The notes below the pieces were generated by a model. That model was given only the letters and a program-made list of their open reading frames with translations, ran no database searches and was not told the DNA's origin. From Mucilaginibacter gossypiicola (GTDB lineage Bacteria; Bacteroidota; Bacteroidia; Sphingobacteriales; Sphingobacteriaceae): 64,000 nt of DNA. The stretch covers positions 248,001-312,000 of the forward strand of contig NZ_FOCL01000005.1 of NCBI RefSeq assembly GCF_900110105.1. The letters run 5' to 3'. Below, one piece after another: positions 19,174 through 27,869 of the stretch. Position 1 is the stretch's first letter, and each line of letters begins with the position of its first letter. The translations under genes were made by a program, and so were the position numbers.

Positions 19174-20379
19174 ATGAAAACAAGAGTTAACATCATTTTA
19201 CTGGCAGCCATTCTTTTGTTCATATCAGGTATGGGTTGTAAACAGGAATTGCTTAATAAACCCAATGTCATCAATACCAATGCGCCGGGCCCTGTTACAA
19301 ATATAAAAGCTGTCAATAGCAACGGTAAGGCGGTATTGACCTACAGCCTGCCATCAGACAACGACCTGTCTTATGTCAGAGCGGTGTATGAAACCTCGCC
19401 CGGCGTTAAAAAAGAGGTTATAGCCTCGCATTACACTAACACGATGACGTTAGAGGGGTTTGGAGATACATTAGCGCACATTGTGAAAATATATGCGGTC
19501 AATTCAAGCGAGATAGCTTCAACGCCTGCAGAAGTGACCGTTGATCCGTTAACCCCCGCTTTTTTACTTGCTTACCGTTCATTGAAGGTTACTGTCACAT
19601 TCGGTGGTTTCAACGTGGCCTGTAATAATCCAACCAATGAAAATTTGTCCATTGTAACAATGGTTGACACTTTGGGCAACGGAACATATGTAAAAACAAC
19701 CGCCCTGGATAATATTTATAGTAATGCTGCCGTAATTACAGGGGCTATAAGGGGCCAGCCTGCTTTGGAAAGAAAATTCGCTTTTGTTGTTCGCGACAGA
19801 TGGCTGAACCACTCTGATACAACCTTTGTTACACTAAAACCCCTCTTTGAACAGAAGCTACCGAAAAATTGGAGCAATTTTGTACTGCCCGGCGATGCAA
19901 CGATGCTTAATCCCGGCCAAACAGATGTTCGCAATATCTATAACGGCACGTTGAACGAAAACTGGCCGAATGTAATGTTTACCGTTGAAACCGCCTCTAC
20001 GCCGCAAATGGTTACCCTGGATCTGGGGCAGGCGCATGTATTGAGCAGGATGTCTGTAAACCCCCATATTGAAGTCGGGAATAATTATTATGTGAGGGGA
20101 AACCTAAAAAACTTTGAAATATGGGGTTCTAACAACCCTAATATATCGGGTGCCCTTGATGCCACATGGACTAAACTGGGGACTTTTACAGTCATAAAAC
20201 CTTCCGGCAGCGCGTATGGCACAGAAACGGGTGCCGATCAGACTTTGGCGAAAGCCGGGTGGCCATTTGACTTTTCTGCCGGCTTCGGTGCTTATCGTTA
20301 TATCCGGATCCGAAACCTGCAAAACTGGCAGGGATCGTATTTTATGAGTATTGATGAATTTACACTTTGGGGCCAATAA
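19174..20379 (+). CDS. Surface lipoprotein, DUF4959/DUF5126/DUF5000-like
   Basis: A 401-residue lipoprotein ('FISGMGCKQELLNKPN', lipid Cys about residue 22). An N-terminal Fn3-like domain (~38-125, 'PGPVTNIKAVNSNGKAVLTYSLP') fits DUF4959, a middle domain (~128-225) fits DUF5126, and the C-terminal ~230-401 domain is discoidin-like (DUF5000: 'VTLDLGQAHVLSRMSVNPH', 'YRYIRIRNLQNWQGSYFMSIDEFTLWG'). Proteins of this layout lie directly after SusCD pairs and are thought to act as surface glycan-binding proteins. It is 42 bp downstream of SusD in the same operon. The domain names come from memory of the families. Confidence 0.82.
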   Translation: MKTRVNIILLAAILLFISGMGCKQELLNKPNVINTNAPGPVTNIKAVNSNGKAVLTYSLPSDNDLSYVRAVYETSPGVKKEVIASHYTNTMTLEGFGDTLAHIVKIYAVNSSEIASTPAEVTVDPLTPAFLLAYRSLKVTVTFGGFNVACNNPTNENLSIVTMVDTLGNGTYVKTTALDNIYSNAAVITGAIRGQPALERKFAFVVRDRWLNHSDTTFVTLKPLFEQKLPKNWSNFVLPGDATMLNPGQTDVRNIYNGTLNENWPNVMFTVETASTPQMVTLDLGQAHVLSRMSVNPHIEVGNNYYVRGNLKNFEIWGSNNPNISGALDATWTKLGTFTVIKPSGSAYGTETGADQTLAKAGWPFDFSAGFGAYRYIRIRNLQNWQGSYFMSIDEFTLWGQ

Positions 20380-20463
20380 GCGTATGCTGTTCTGGTACGC
20401 AAAGTATATGTGATTTTAGCAATTCAAATCATAAATCCGATTATCATATCTAAAATTTAAAAA

Positions 20464-21669
20464 ATGAAATTAAAACAAATTATAGCATATTTTTTCATTT
20501 CCCTGCCGGTGTTTATAATGAGTTCCTGCTCTAAAATGGATGATTATAAGGGTAAATACACTGTGGGAGGGGCAATAATTTATCCTGGGAAACTGGATTC
20601 TGTGCGCGCTCTTTCAGGGAAAAGCAGGGTTGAAATAACCGGCCTTTTTACATCCGACCCACAAGTCGTGAAGTACGCTGTATTCTGGAATGCCAGGCAG
20701 GATTCAGTTATAGTGCCCGTGAAAAGGACAAATGGTGTTGATACTGCAAAAACTATTATCGGGAATTTACCGGAAGGCGTCATGAGTTTCGAAATACGAA
20801 CTTATGACGCGGCAGGCCATATTTCCATCCCGGTAACCATCGCCGCAAACGTGTATGGCGACCTTTACCAAAGTTCGCTTTTAAACAGGGGAGTTGTTGA
20901 CGCATCATTGCAGAACGACGGTTCGGTGTTAATTACCTGGGCCGATGTGAATAAGGATTCGGGGATACAATATATGGAGGTCAAATACACTGATAAATCT
21001 AATAAAGCACACGATACCACCATACAGTCGGTACCTGCAGGTTTGAAAACTATTCTGCCTGATTTTAAAGTAGGCAATGCTATCAGTTACCGTACCGCCT
21101 ACCTTCCCGACAGCACAGCTATCGATGAATTTTATGTTCCATATCAAACTAAAAGCGTCAAGGCTGATGTAACAAGTGTATATATGACCAATACCGGGCC
21201 TTTTGTAAGGAAAGCATTTGATGGCAGCAGGTGGGGGATACTTGCAGATCCCTGGATAACAAACTCGGCCGTGATCAATCATTCAGGATACGGAGGATAT
21301 GCCACCGATAACGGCGGATCGCTGGTGATGGAAGCCGGCTGGAGCAATACGCCGAAAATTGTTAACGGTAAAATATATCAAACCATTAATCTTCCCGCAG
21401 GTAATTATATTTTCCAGGTAACCGATTACACAGAGGCCCTGGATCCGGTGTACATTGTGGCTGCCGCTGGGACAACACTTCCTGACGTTAGTGATGTTGC
21501 AAGCGCCTTGGGTACCGGTCGTTTCAATACAAAAACCGGGACAAATGAAACGGTTCAGGTACCTTTTACACTGACCCAGCCACAAACGGTATCACTTGGC
21601 TTTTTATCTACTATGCAATCGGGTAACCAGTACTGGAGAGTAACTTCCGTTAAGCTGATATCTAATTAA
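20464..21669 (+). CDS. Surface lipoprotein, DUF4998/DUF5013-like
   Basis: A 401-residue lipoprotein with lipobox 'IMSSCSKMDDYKGKY'. The N-terminal part (~27-220) fits DUF4998 ('YPGKLDSVRALSGKSRVEI', 'DPQVVKYAVFWNARQDSV'). The C-terminal part (~235-400) is a jelly-roll resembling DUF5013 or a carbohydrate-binding module ('YQTINLPAGNYIFQV', 'YWRVTSVKLIS'). It is the last gene of the SusCD operon; a terminator follows at 21676. It is likely a surface glycan-binding accessory protein, judged by position and lipid anchor only. Confidence 0.8.
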   Translation: MKLKQIIAYFFISLPVFIMSSCSKMDDYKGKYTVGGAIIYPGKLDSVRALSGKSRVEITGLFTSDPQVVKYAVFWNARQDSVIVPVKRTNGVDTAKTIIGNLPEGVMSFEIRTYDAAGHISIPVTIAANVYGDLYQSSLLNRGVVDASLQNDGSVLITWADVNKDSGIQYMEVKYTDKSNKAHDTTIQSVPAGLKTILPDFKVGNAISYRTAYLPDSTAIDEFYVPYQTKSVKADVTSVYMTNTGPFVRKAFDGSRWGILADPWITNSAVINHSGYGGYATDNGGSLVMEAGWSNTPKIVNGKIYQTINLPAGNYIFQVTDYTEALDPVYIVAAAGTTLPDVSDVASALGTGRFNTKTGTNETVQVPFTLTQPQTVSLGFLSTMQSGNQYWRVTSVKLISN

Positions 21670-21675
21670 ATCAAT

Positions 21676-21708
21676 AACCGGCAGGTGCCGTATGTGCCTG
21701 CCGGTTTT
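21676..21708 (+). terminator. Rho-independent terminator after the SusC/SusD operon
   Basis: A 10-bp perfect stem (21676-21685 with 21697-21706) rich in G/C, directly followed by TTTT. It lies 7 bp after the stop codon at 21669 and closes the four-gene operon. Confidence 0.8.
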
Positions 21709-21882
21709 GAGATAAGCATAGCTATGCTAATTCGGTCCGTTGATCTGGGAAAGGGTGCTGTGAGGCCCGAGTCGCAGTTATCGCCCCTATAACCGAATAA
21801 CCGCACTGTTTTGTTGTTGCCTGCATATTAAACTTATCGGGTGACTTTAATCTGATTTGCACCAATTTGAAGATTTCAATCT

Positions 21883-24800
21883 ATGAAAAAAGCCTTAACG
21901 TATTTATATGTGCTGCTGTCAAGTGCTCTTCTGCTGCATGAACGCGCCTTTGCTCAGCCATTTATTCATCCCGGAAGCTTGCATTCTCAAACAGACCTGG
22001 AGCGTATCAAATCAAAAGTTGCAGCAGGTGAACATCCTTGGATTGACGCCTGGAATGCATTGATAGCCAACCCCAGAGCACAGAAAACTTATGTCGCTCA
22101 CCCGCTTGCTGATTTCGGAACAAACCGGCAGCAAAGCGCCATTGATGCTGAAGCCGCCTATTACAATACTTTGCGATGGTATATAAGCGGCGATACTACT
22201 TACGCTGCCTGCGCGGTACGGATCCTTAATGCCTGGTCCTCAAGTATTACAACTACAAGCCCTACAGATCCCCTGGGGATAATAACCATCAACGGTTTTG
22301 CCATTGTCGGAGAAACGCTCCGTATATATCCCGGTTGGGCCCCCGCCGATCTTTCCCGTTTTCAAACAGTAATGGCCAATCAATATGATTGGGCAACACA
22401 TTTTCTCCATACCCATAACGGTAATCCCAATTGCCCGAGTTTATATCCTACCAGTTGGGAGGGAACTTTTGTATCGGCGATTATAGGGATTGGTGTATTG
22501 TGCGATAACAGGGTTATGTATAATGACGGGGTGGATTATTATAAAAACGGAGAGGGGAATGGAAGCATAATGAACGCTGTTTATACCCTGCACGGCAGTT
22601 TAGGGCAAACGTCTGAAAGCGGCCGTGACCAGTCACACAGTCAATTAGGGATGGCTAATCTGGCTACAGCGTGCCAGGTTGCCTGGAACCAGGGTGATGA
22701 CCTTTATGGGTATTCCAACAACCGTTTACTTGCAGGCTTTGAATATGAAGCTCAATACAACCTGGGCCATGATATTCCCTATACGGCATGGAACAATTGT
22801 ATTAATGACAATGAAATGTACATCGCCCCCAGTCAGCGCGGGCACAACGGATGGCCAAACTTCGAGATGGTATACAATCATTACGCCGTTCTAAAAGGCT
22901 TAAATGCACCCAATACAAAAGCGATGGCAGAACTGACCCGGATAGAGGCGGGAACGGATGATTTATTCGGGCAAGGTACCTTGACTTATACTCTTACGCC
23001 ATCAGCTTATCCGGCCTTTGCTCCGCCTCCTGTACCAACCGGGCTGGCCGCCACTCCGGGAATATCACAGGTAACTTTGAAATGGTCGCTGCCACCGGGT
23101 GACGTAGTACAAGGCTATAATATTTTCAGATCGGCATCAAGTGCCGGTCCTTATATCAATATCGCGTCTTCGGCAAACTGGGTGATCCCGGAATATACAG
23201 ACGTAACCGTTACCAATGGAACCACTTATTATTACGTGATCTCAGCCATTAATCAGGCAGGCACCAGTGCCAATTCAGCTTCGGCCAGCGCCAAACCGGT
23301 TGCAGGCGGAACTGCACTCCCCGCAGGATGGGTGAGGAAAGATATCGGCGCAGTATCTGTTGCAGGAAGCGTTATCTATGCCAATGTTGATAACAACACA
23401 TTCATACTAAGTGGTTCTGGCAGCGATATTGGAGGAACTGCAGATTCATATTCTTATCTCTATAGTACAGCTTCAGGTGATATGACTATCACCACGAGAT
23501 TACTGGACGGGGGCTGGAGCGGGCTTTCGGGAGGCGAAAAGGTGGGGATAGTGCTGCGCGAATCCCTGGATCCCAATGCGAAAATGCTTACTGTCAACCT
23601 GGGTGAGTTAGGCAACCGGTATGCACGATTCGGGACGCGGTCTGCTACTGCAGGAAATATGAACTGGCAGGAAGGAAATCATTTCAGCCAAGTACCGCTC
23701 TGGTTAAGGCTGCAAAGGGCGGGTAATGCATTTACAGCCTCGCAATCACCTGATGGTATCTCGTGGTATGTTATGGGCACCAGTACGGTCACTATGGCGG
23801 CAAATTATTTTATCGGATTATCGGCCTGCACCGGGTCATCAGGAGGTGCAGCCGTAACACGACCGACTTTTGATAATGTGAGCATAACAGGCGGGGGCAG
23901 CGCCCCGGCAGCCCCGCTTGCCTTAACTGCAAACGCGCTGAATAGCAGTCGAGTAAAATTAACATGGTCAAAATTAAATCAGGCAGCGGGATACAGCATC
24001 AGTCGTTCAACAGCAAGCGGAGGGCCGTATACCACCCTGGCATCAACCGTTACCGATACAGCTTACGTCGACTCTGGTCTTGTAGCCAGTACAACCTATT
24101 TTTATGTTGTAAAATCCGCAAATGTCACGGGGCTGAGCTCGGACTCTATAAAAACTTCTGTTCAAACTCAAGCATTAATCCTCCCCCCTGCACCAACCGG
24201 CCTTCAACTTACCGCAGGCAACGCCCGCGTTGTCCTGAAATGGGCCGCAACCGATGAATCTCCCGGTAGCTATAGCATTAAACGCTCATTAACTGCAACC
24301 GGGCCTTACACGGTCATAAATTCATCGGCAGTCACAAACTATACGGATAATACGGCAGTTAACGGATCCTCCTATTATTACGCGGTAAGCGCTGTCAATG
24401 CGATAGGGGAAGGAGCCGCTTCTGCGCCGGTTCAGACATTTTTGAGTGCAAAATTAACAGGAACGCTCATTGGTACCAGCGGATCTTACAATAACGATCC
24501 GGGCACAACTAAAGCAGCTGCAATTGACAGTAATCTTAACACCTATTTTGATGCTAATCAGACTGACGGCGCCTGGGTGGGTATCGACCAGGGATTGGGT
24601 AATAGCGCAAAACTCTCCCGCGTTGGCTATGCACCACGGAGTAATATTCCTCAGCGAATGATAGGCGGCACTTTTCAAGCCGCCAATAATTCGGATTTCA
24701 GTGACGCAGTCACTTTGTATACGGTTTCTGCAAGTCCGGCTATCGGAGTGCTTACTGATCAGCCGGTCACCGATACAGGCTCTTATCGGTATTTTCGTTA

Positions 24801-27753
24801 TTATTCACCCAATGGAAGCAGTGGAAACGTTGCGGAAGTTGAATTTTGGGGACGTAAAAACATCAGTACGGTTACGCTTCCGCCATCGCAGGTTACGGAC
24901 TTGAATGCATCGCCCGGCGATAAGCAGGTTTTTCTTACCTGGCAGCCGGTCACAGGCGCTACAGGTTACCAGGTGAAACGCGCCCAGGCCATCGGTGGTC
25001 CCTTTGCTGATGTCGTAACCCTCTCATCGACCAGTTATACAGATAACAATGTTAATATAGGCTCTACCTATTTTTATACCATTACAGGGGTTAACGCAGT
25101 TGGCACAGGGCCGATATCTGCTATAGATAGTGTTTTTCTTCCCAAAAAACTGAATGGCCTGCTCATCGGCACATCAGGTTCATGGAATAATGATAAGTCG
25201 ACGACAAAAGCGGCGGCTATGGATGGAAATTTGAACACCTATTTTGATGCCAATCAGGGTGACGGCGCATGGGTAGGGCTTGATCTTGGTTCTGACACCA
25301 GCGGCCTGGTTATGCAAATCAGTTTTGCCCCGAGGAGTAATATTCCGCAGCGCATGATCGGCGGAGTTTTCCAGGCAGCTAATTCTGCAGATTTCAGCGA
25401 TGCTGTGACTCTATATACCGTAACTACACTACCGGTTGCCGGCCCGCTTACTTTCAAGGTTCTCAGCAACTCTAATTATTTCCGCTACCTGCGCTATCTG
25501 TCTCCGAATGGAGGTAGCGGAAACGTTGCTGAAGTCAATTTTTACGGACAGATCGAAAGAGGGCGCAGTATCCCCGCTGTCGCGACGGGCTTGTTTGCCG
25601 GACTTGGAGATGCTAAAGTGGTATTATCCTGGAGCCCGGTTGCTGATGCCGAAAGTTATATTATTAAACGTGCAACAGTAAGCGGCGGGCCATATACCAC
25701 GCTGATAGTTGCAGATACCGCAACTGTTTATACAGATGCTGCGGTAAATGTTGGCGCCACTTATTATTATACCGTAACATCCAGGAACCGAAAAGGCAAT
25801 GGGCCGGAATCAGAGCCCGTAGCTATCCTTGTGGCGAAGAAATTGGCAGGATTACTTATAGGAACATCAGGTTCATGGAATAACGACCCGGCTACAACCA
25901 AAGCGGCTGCCGTTGACGGAAACCTGAATACTTTCTTTGATGCTGCCCAAAACGACGGAGCCTGGGTAGGACTTGACATGGGGCCGGATACAACTGCTCG
26001 GGTGAGTCAGGTAAGCTACGCACCAAGGACCAATATCCCTCAGCGCATGGTCGGCGGTGTTTTCCAGGGGGCAAATACGGCCGATTTCAGTACCCCGGTT
26101 ACCTTATTTACCGTGACGGCTGCGCCGGTTCCTGGGAAATTGACATCTCAGATAGTTTTAAACAATAGCTATTTTCGTTATCTGCGATATCTTTCGCCCA
26201 ATGGAGGGAGCGGCAATGTTGCTGACGTAAACTTTTTTGGTCAGGTTAAAAGAGGTCAGCTGATTACGTTTAACCCGCTTGGCAAAAAACTGCTTGGAGA
26301 CCCTGATTTTGAACCCTCCGGCACCATAAATTCCAGCCTGGCGTTGAGCTATCAAAGCTCGGATACCTCAGTTGCGACAATCGTAGCCGGAAAAATCCAT
26401 TTAAAAGCGAAAGGGCAAACAATAATAACTGCGTCCCAACCTGGTAACGACACGTTCAGTGCGGCTGTTCCGGTCAGCCAGGTATTGGAGGTTAAAAATC
26501 TGAAGCTTGAGGTACAATACATGGATGGCGACAACGGGCTTACAGCCAATAATATTATCCGTCCTTATATTAAAATATCCAATCTGGATTCAGTCGCTGT
26601 TGCCTATAAAGAACTCACCATGCGGTATTGGTTCACAGCGGAAAATTTTAACGGCATCAGCACCTGGATAGACTATGCACAATTAGGAAACAGCAACGTG
26701 AAAATGAAATACGTTGCGCTGGATCAGCCAAAAAACGGGGCGTTTGGATACGTGGAATATAGTTTCCAATCAACGGGTAATCTGGCGCAGTTCAGTAACT
26801 CTGGTATAATTCAATCCCGGTTTGCCAACGGGGATTGGTCTAACCTAACAGAAAACGACGATTATTCATTTGCAGGCGGTAGCGCAGGTTATGCAATTAA
26901 TAATCATATAACGGTTTATCGAAATGGAGTGATCGTATTTGGAGCTGAACCGGCCGTTGTGCCCGTGTTAACAAGCCTGAGCATAACCTATCAAAACCAG
27001 AATCAAAGTGCTGCTAATAACGCTATCAGTAATTTTATTGCTGTTAATAATACAGGAAATGTTCCGGTTTTGTATGGCGATATCACTGCCCGCTACTGGT
27101 TTACCAAAGAAGGGAGCCAGAATTTGAATTATTGGATAGACTATGCCAAAGTTGGTTCAGGTAATATTTCCGCTAAATTCGCTACGCTAGATCCCGTTCA
27201 TGTTGATGCGGATAGTTATCTCGAAATAGCTGTAAACCCGGCGGCAGGGCAGTTGTATCCGCTGAGTTCATCCGGCAATATTCAATACCGTATTGCTAAA
27301 GCAGACTGGTCAAATTTTAATGAACTGAATGACCACTCTTACCTGCCCAAAGCTGCCATGGCCGAGAACTCAAAAATAACCATTTATTATAAGGGGCAAT
27401 TGATTTTTGGCACCGAACCTGCCGGATCCCTGAAAAGCTTAAAAAGTTTATCAACAGCTTCCGGATCAACAGCTGACCAGGTTTTCCCGGCTGAAGAAGC
27501 CGCAGATAAACCTGTTCTTTACCCCAATCCGGTATCCGGTAGTAGCTTTTCCGTGAAACTAACTAATAATTTACTGAATAAGAAGATAGTAGCTAGGATT
27601 CGCGATATTAATGGGCGTATAATACAGACCAGTGAATTTAAAGATAATCAGGGAGTTTTGTATGTACCTATCAGCAGGACGGACCTGAGGGGCGTATATT
27701 TTGTTCAATTAAATGATTTACCCCTGCTAAGAGTGGTAATAAATAAACCCTGA
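21883..27753 (+). CDS. Giant modular secreted protein: alginate-lyase-like domain, Fn3 and discoidin repeats, two CBM3-like modules, T9SS tail
   Basis: A 1956-residue secreted protein. Approximate order: signal peptide 1-24; alginate-lyase-superfamily alpha-toroid 27-375 ('FIHPGSLHSQTDLERIKSKV', 'TSWEGTF', and 'ESGRDQSHSQLG' near 245-256 carrying a candidate catalytic His); Fn3 382-470; a DUF1349-like beta-sandwich 478-672; Fn3 675-765; then three Fn3-discoidin units (768-992, 1000-1223, 1230-1455); a bacterial Ig-like domain 1459-1537; two CBM3-like modules (1540-1690 and 1697-1848); and a type A T9SS sorting domain from ~1877 ('PVLYPNPVSG'). The lyase domain suggests a uronic-acid-containing glycan and the CBM3s suggest anchoring to plant wall. 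Whether it is a lyase is inferred. It has its own 213-bp upstream region after the operon terminator. Confidence 0.85.
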   Translation: MKKALTYLYVLLSSALLLHERAFAQPFIHPGSLHSQTDLERIKSKVAAGEHPWIDAWNALIANPRAQKTYVAHPLADFGTNRQQSAIDAEAAYYNTLRWYISGDTTYAACAVRILNAWSSSITTTSPTDPLGIITINGFAIVGETLRIYPGWAPADLSRFQTVMANQYDWATHFLHTHNGNPNCPSLYPTSWEGTFVSAIIGIGVLCDNRVMYNDGVDYYKNGEGNGSIMNAVYTLHGSLGQTSESGRDQSHSQLGMANLATACQVAWNQGDDLYGYSNNRLLAGFEYEAQYNLGHDIPYTAWNNCINDNEMYIAPSQRGHNGWPNFEMVYNHYAVLKGLNAPNTKAMAELTRIEAGTDDLFGQGTLTYTLTPSAYPAFAPPPVPTGLAATPGISQVTLKWSLPPGDVVQGYNIFRSASSAGPYINIASSANWVIPEYTDVTVTNGTTYYYVISAINQAGTSANSASASAKPVAGGTALPAGWVRKDIGAVSVAGSVIYANVDNNTFILSGSGSDIGGTADSYSYLYSTASGDMTITTRLLDGGWSGLSGGEKVGIVLRESLDPNAKMLTVNLGELGNRYARFGTRSATAGNMNWQEGNHFSQVPLWLRLQRAGNAFTASQSPDGISWYVMGTSTVTMAANYFIGLSACTGSSGGAAVTRPTFDNVSITGGGSAPAAPLALTANALNSSRVKLTWSKLNQAAGYSISRSTASGGPYTTLASTVTDTAYVDSGLVASTTYFYVVKSANVTGLSSDSIKTSVQTQALILPPAPTGLQLTAGNARVVLKWAATDESPGSYSIKRSLTATGPYTVINSSAVTNYTDNTAVNGSSYYYAVSAVNAIGEGAASAPVQTFLSAKLTGTLIGTSGSYNNDPGTTKAAAIDSNLNTYFDANQTDGAWVGIDQGLGNSAKLSRVGYAPRSNIPQRMIGGTFQAANNSDFSDAVTLYTVSASPAIGVLTDQPVTDTGSYRYFRYYSPNGSSGNVAEVEFWGRKNISTVTLPPSQVTDLNASPGDKQVFLTWQPVTGATGYQVKRAQAIGGPFADVVTLSSTSYTDNNVNIGSTYFYTITGVNAVGTGPISAIDSVFLPKKLNGLLIGTSGSWNNDKSTTKAAAMDGNLNTYFDANQGDGAWVGLDLGSDTSGLVMQISFAPRSNIPQRMIGGVFQAANSADFSDAVTLYTVTTLPVAGPLTFKVLSNSNYFRYLRYLSPNGGSGNVAEVNFYGQIERGRSIPAVATGLFAGLGDAKVVLSWSPVADAESYIIKRATVSGGPYTTLIVADTATVYTDAAVNVGATYYYTVTSRNRKGNGPESEPVAILVAKKLAGLLIGTSGSWNNDPATTKAAAVDGNLNTFFDAAQNDGAWVGLDMGPDTTARVSQVSYAPRTNIPQRMVGGVFQGANTADFSTPVTLFTVTAAPVPGKLTSQIVLNNSYFRYLRYLSPNGGSGNVADVNFFGQVKRGQLITFNPLGKKLLGDPDFEPSGTINSSLALSYQSSDTSVATIVAGKIHLKAKGQTIITASQPGNDTFSAAVPVSQVLEVKNLKLEVQYMDGDNGLTANNIIRPYIKISNLDSVAVAYKELTMRYWFTAENFNGISTWIDYAQLGNSNVKMKYVALDQPKNGAFGYVEYSFQSTGNLAQFSNSGIIQSRFANGDWSNLTENDDYSFAGGSAGYAINNHITVYRNGVIVFGAEPAVVPVLTSLSITYQNQNQSAANNAISNFIAVNNTGNVPVLYGDITARYWFTKEGSQNLNYWIDYAKVGSGNISAKFATLDPVHVDADSYLEIAVNPAAGQLYPLSSSGNIQYRIAKADWSNFNELNDHSYLPKAAMAENSKITIYYKGQLIFGTEPAGSLKSLKSLSTASGSTADQVFPAEEAADKPVLYPNPVSGSSFSVKLTNNLLNKKIVARIRDINGRIIQTSEFKDNQGVLYVPISRTDLRGVYFVQLNDLPLLRVVINKP
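24184..26247 (+). repeat. Three tandem Fn3-discoidin coding repeats (~690 bp each)
   Basis: Within the modular protein, units starting near 24184, 24880 and 25570 each encode one Fn3 and one discoidin domain. The discoidin starts (24454, 25150, 25843) share 'LIGTSGS(Y/W)NND' and later 'RSNIPQRM(I/V)GG'. Units two and three are closest at DNA level: the stretch from ~25170 is nearly the same as that from ~25861. This points to recent tandem duplication. Confidence 0.85.
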
Positions 27754-27760
27754 TGGAACT

Positions 27761-27795
27761 AAACTAGGGCTTTAGACACGATTGCCTTAGTTTTT
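27761..27795 (+). terminator. Rho-independent terminator after the modular protein gene
   Basis: Ten-base arms (27761-27770 with 27784-27793, one G-U pair) around a 13-base loop, the right arm running into a five-T tract at 27791-27795. It lies just after the stop codon at 27753. Confidence 0.65.
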
Positions 27796-27869
27796 ACAGC
27801 ACATTGATGGCGATCTACCGTTTTTTTGAAACCGGCAAGCTTTAAGGGATTATTTAAAATGCTTTAATT

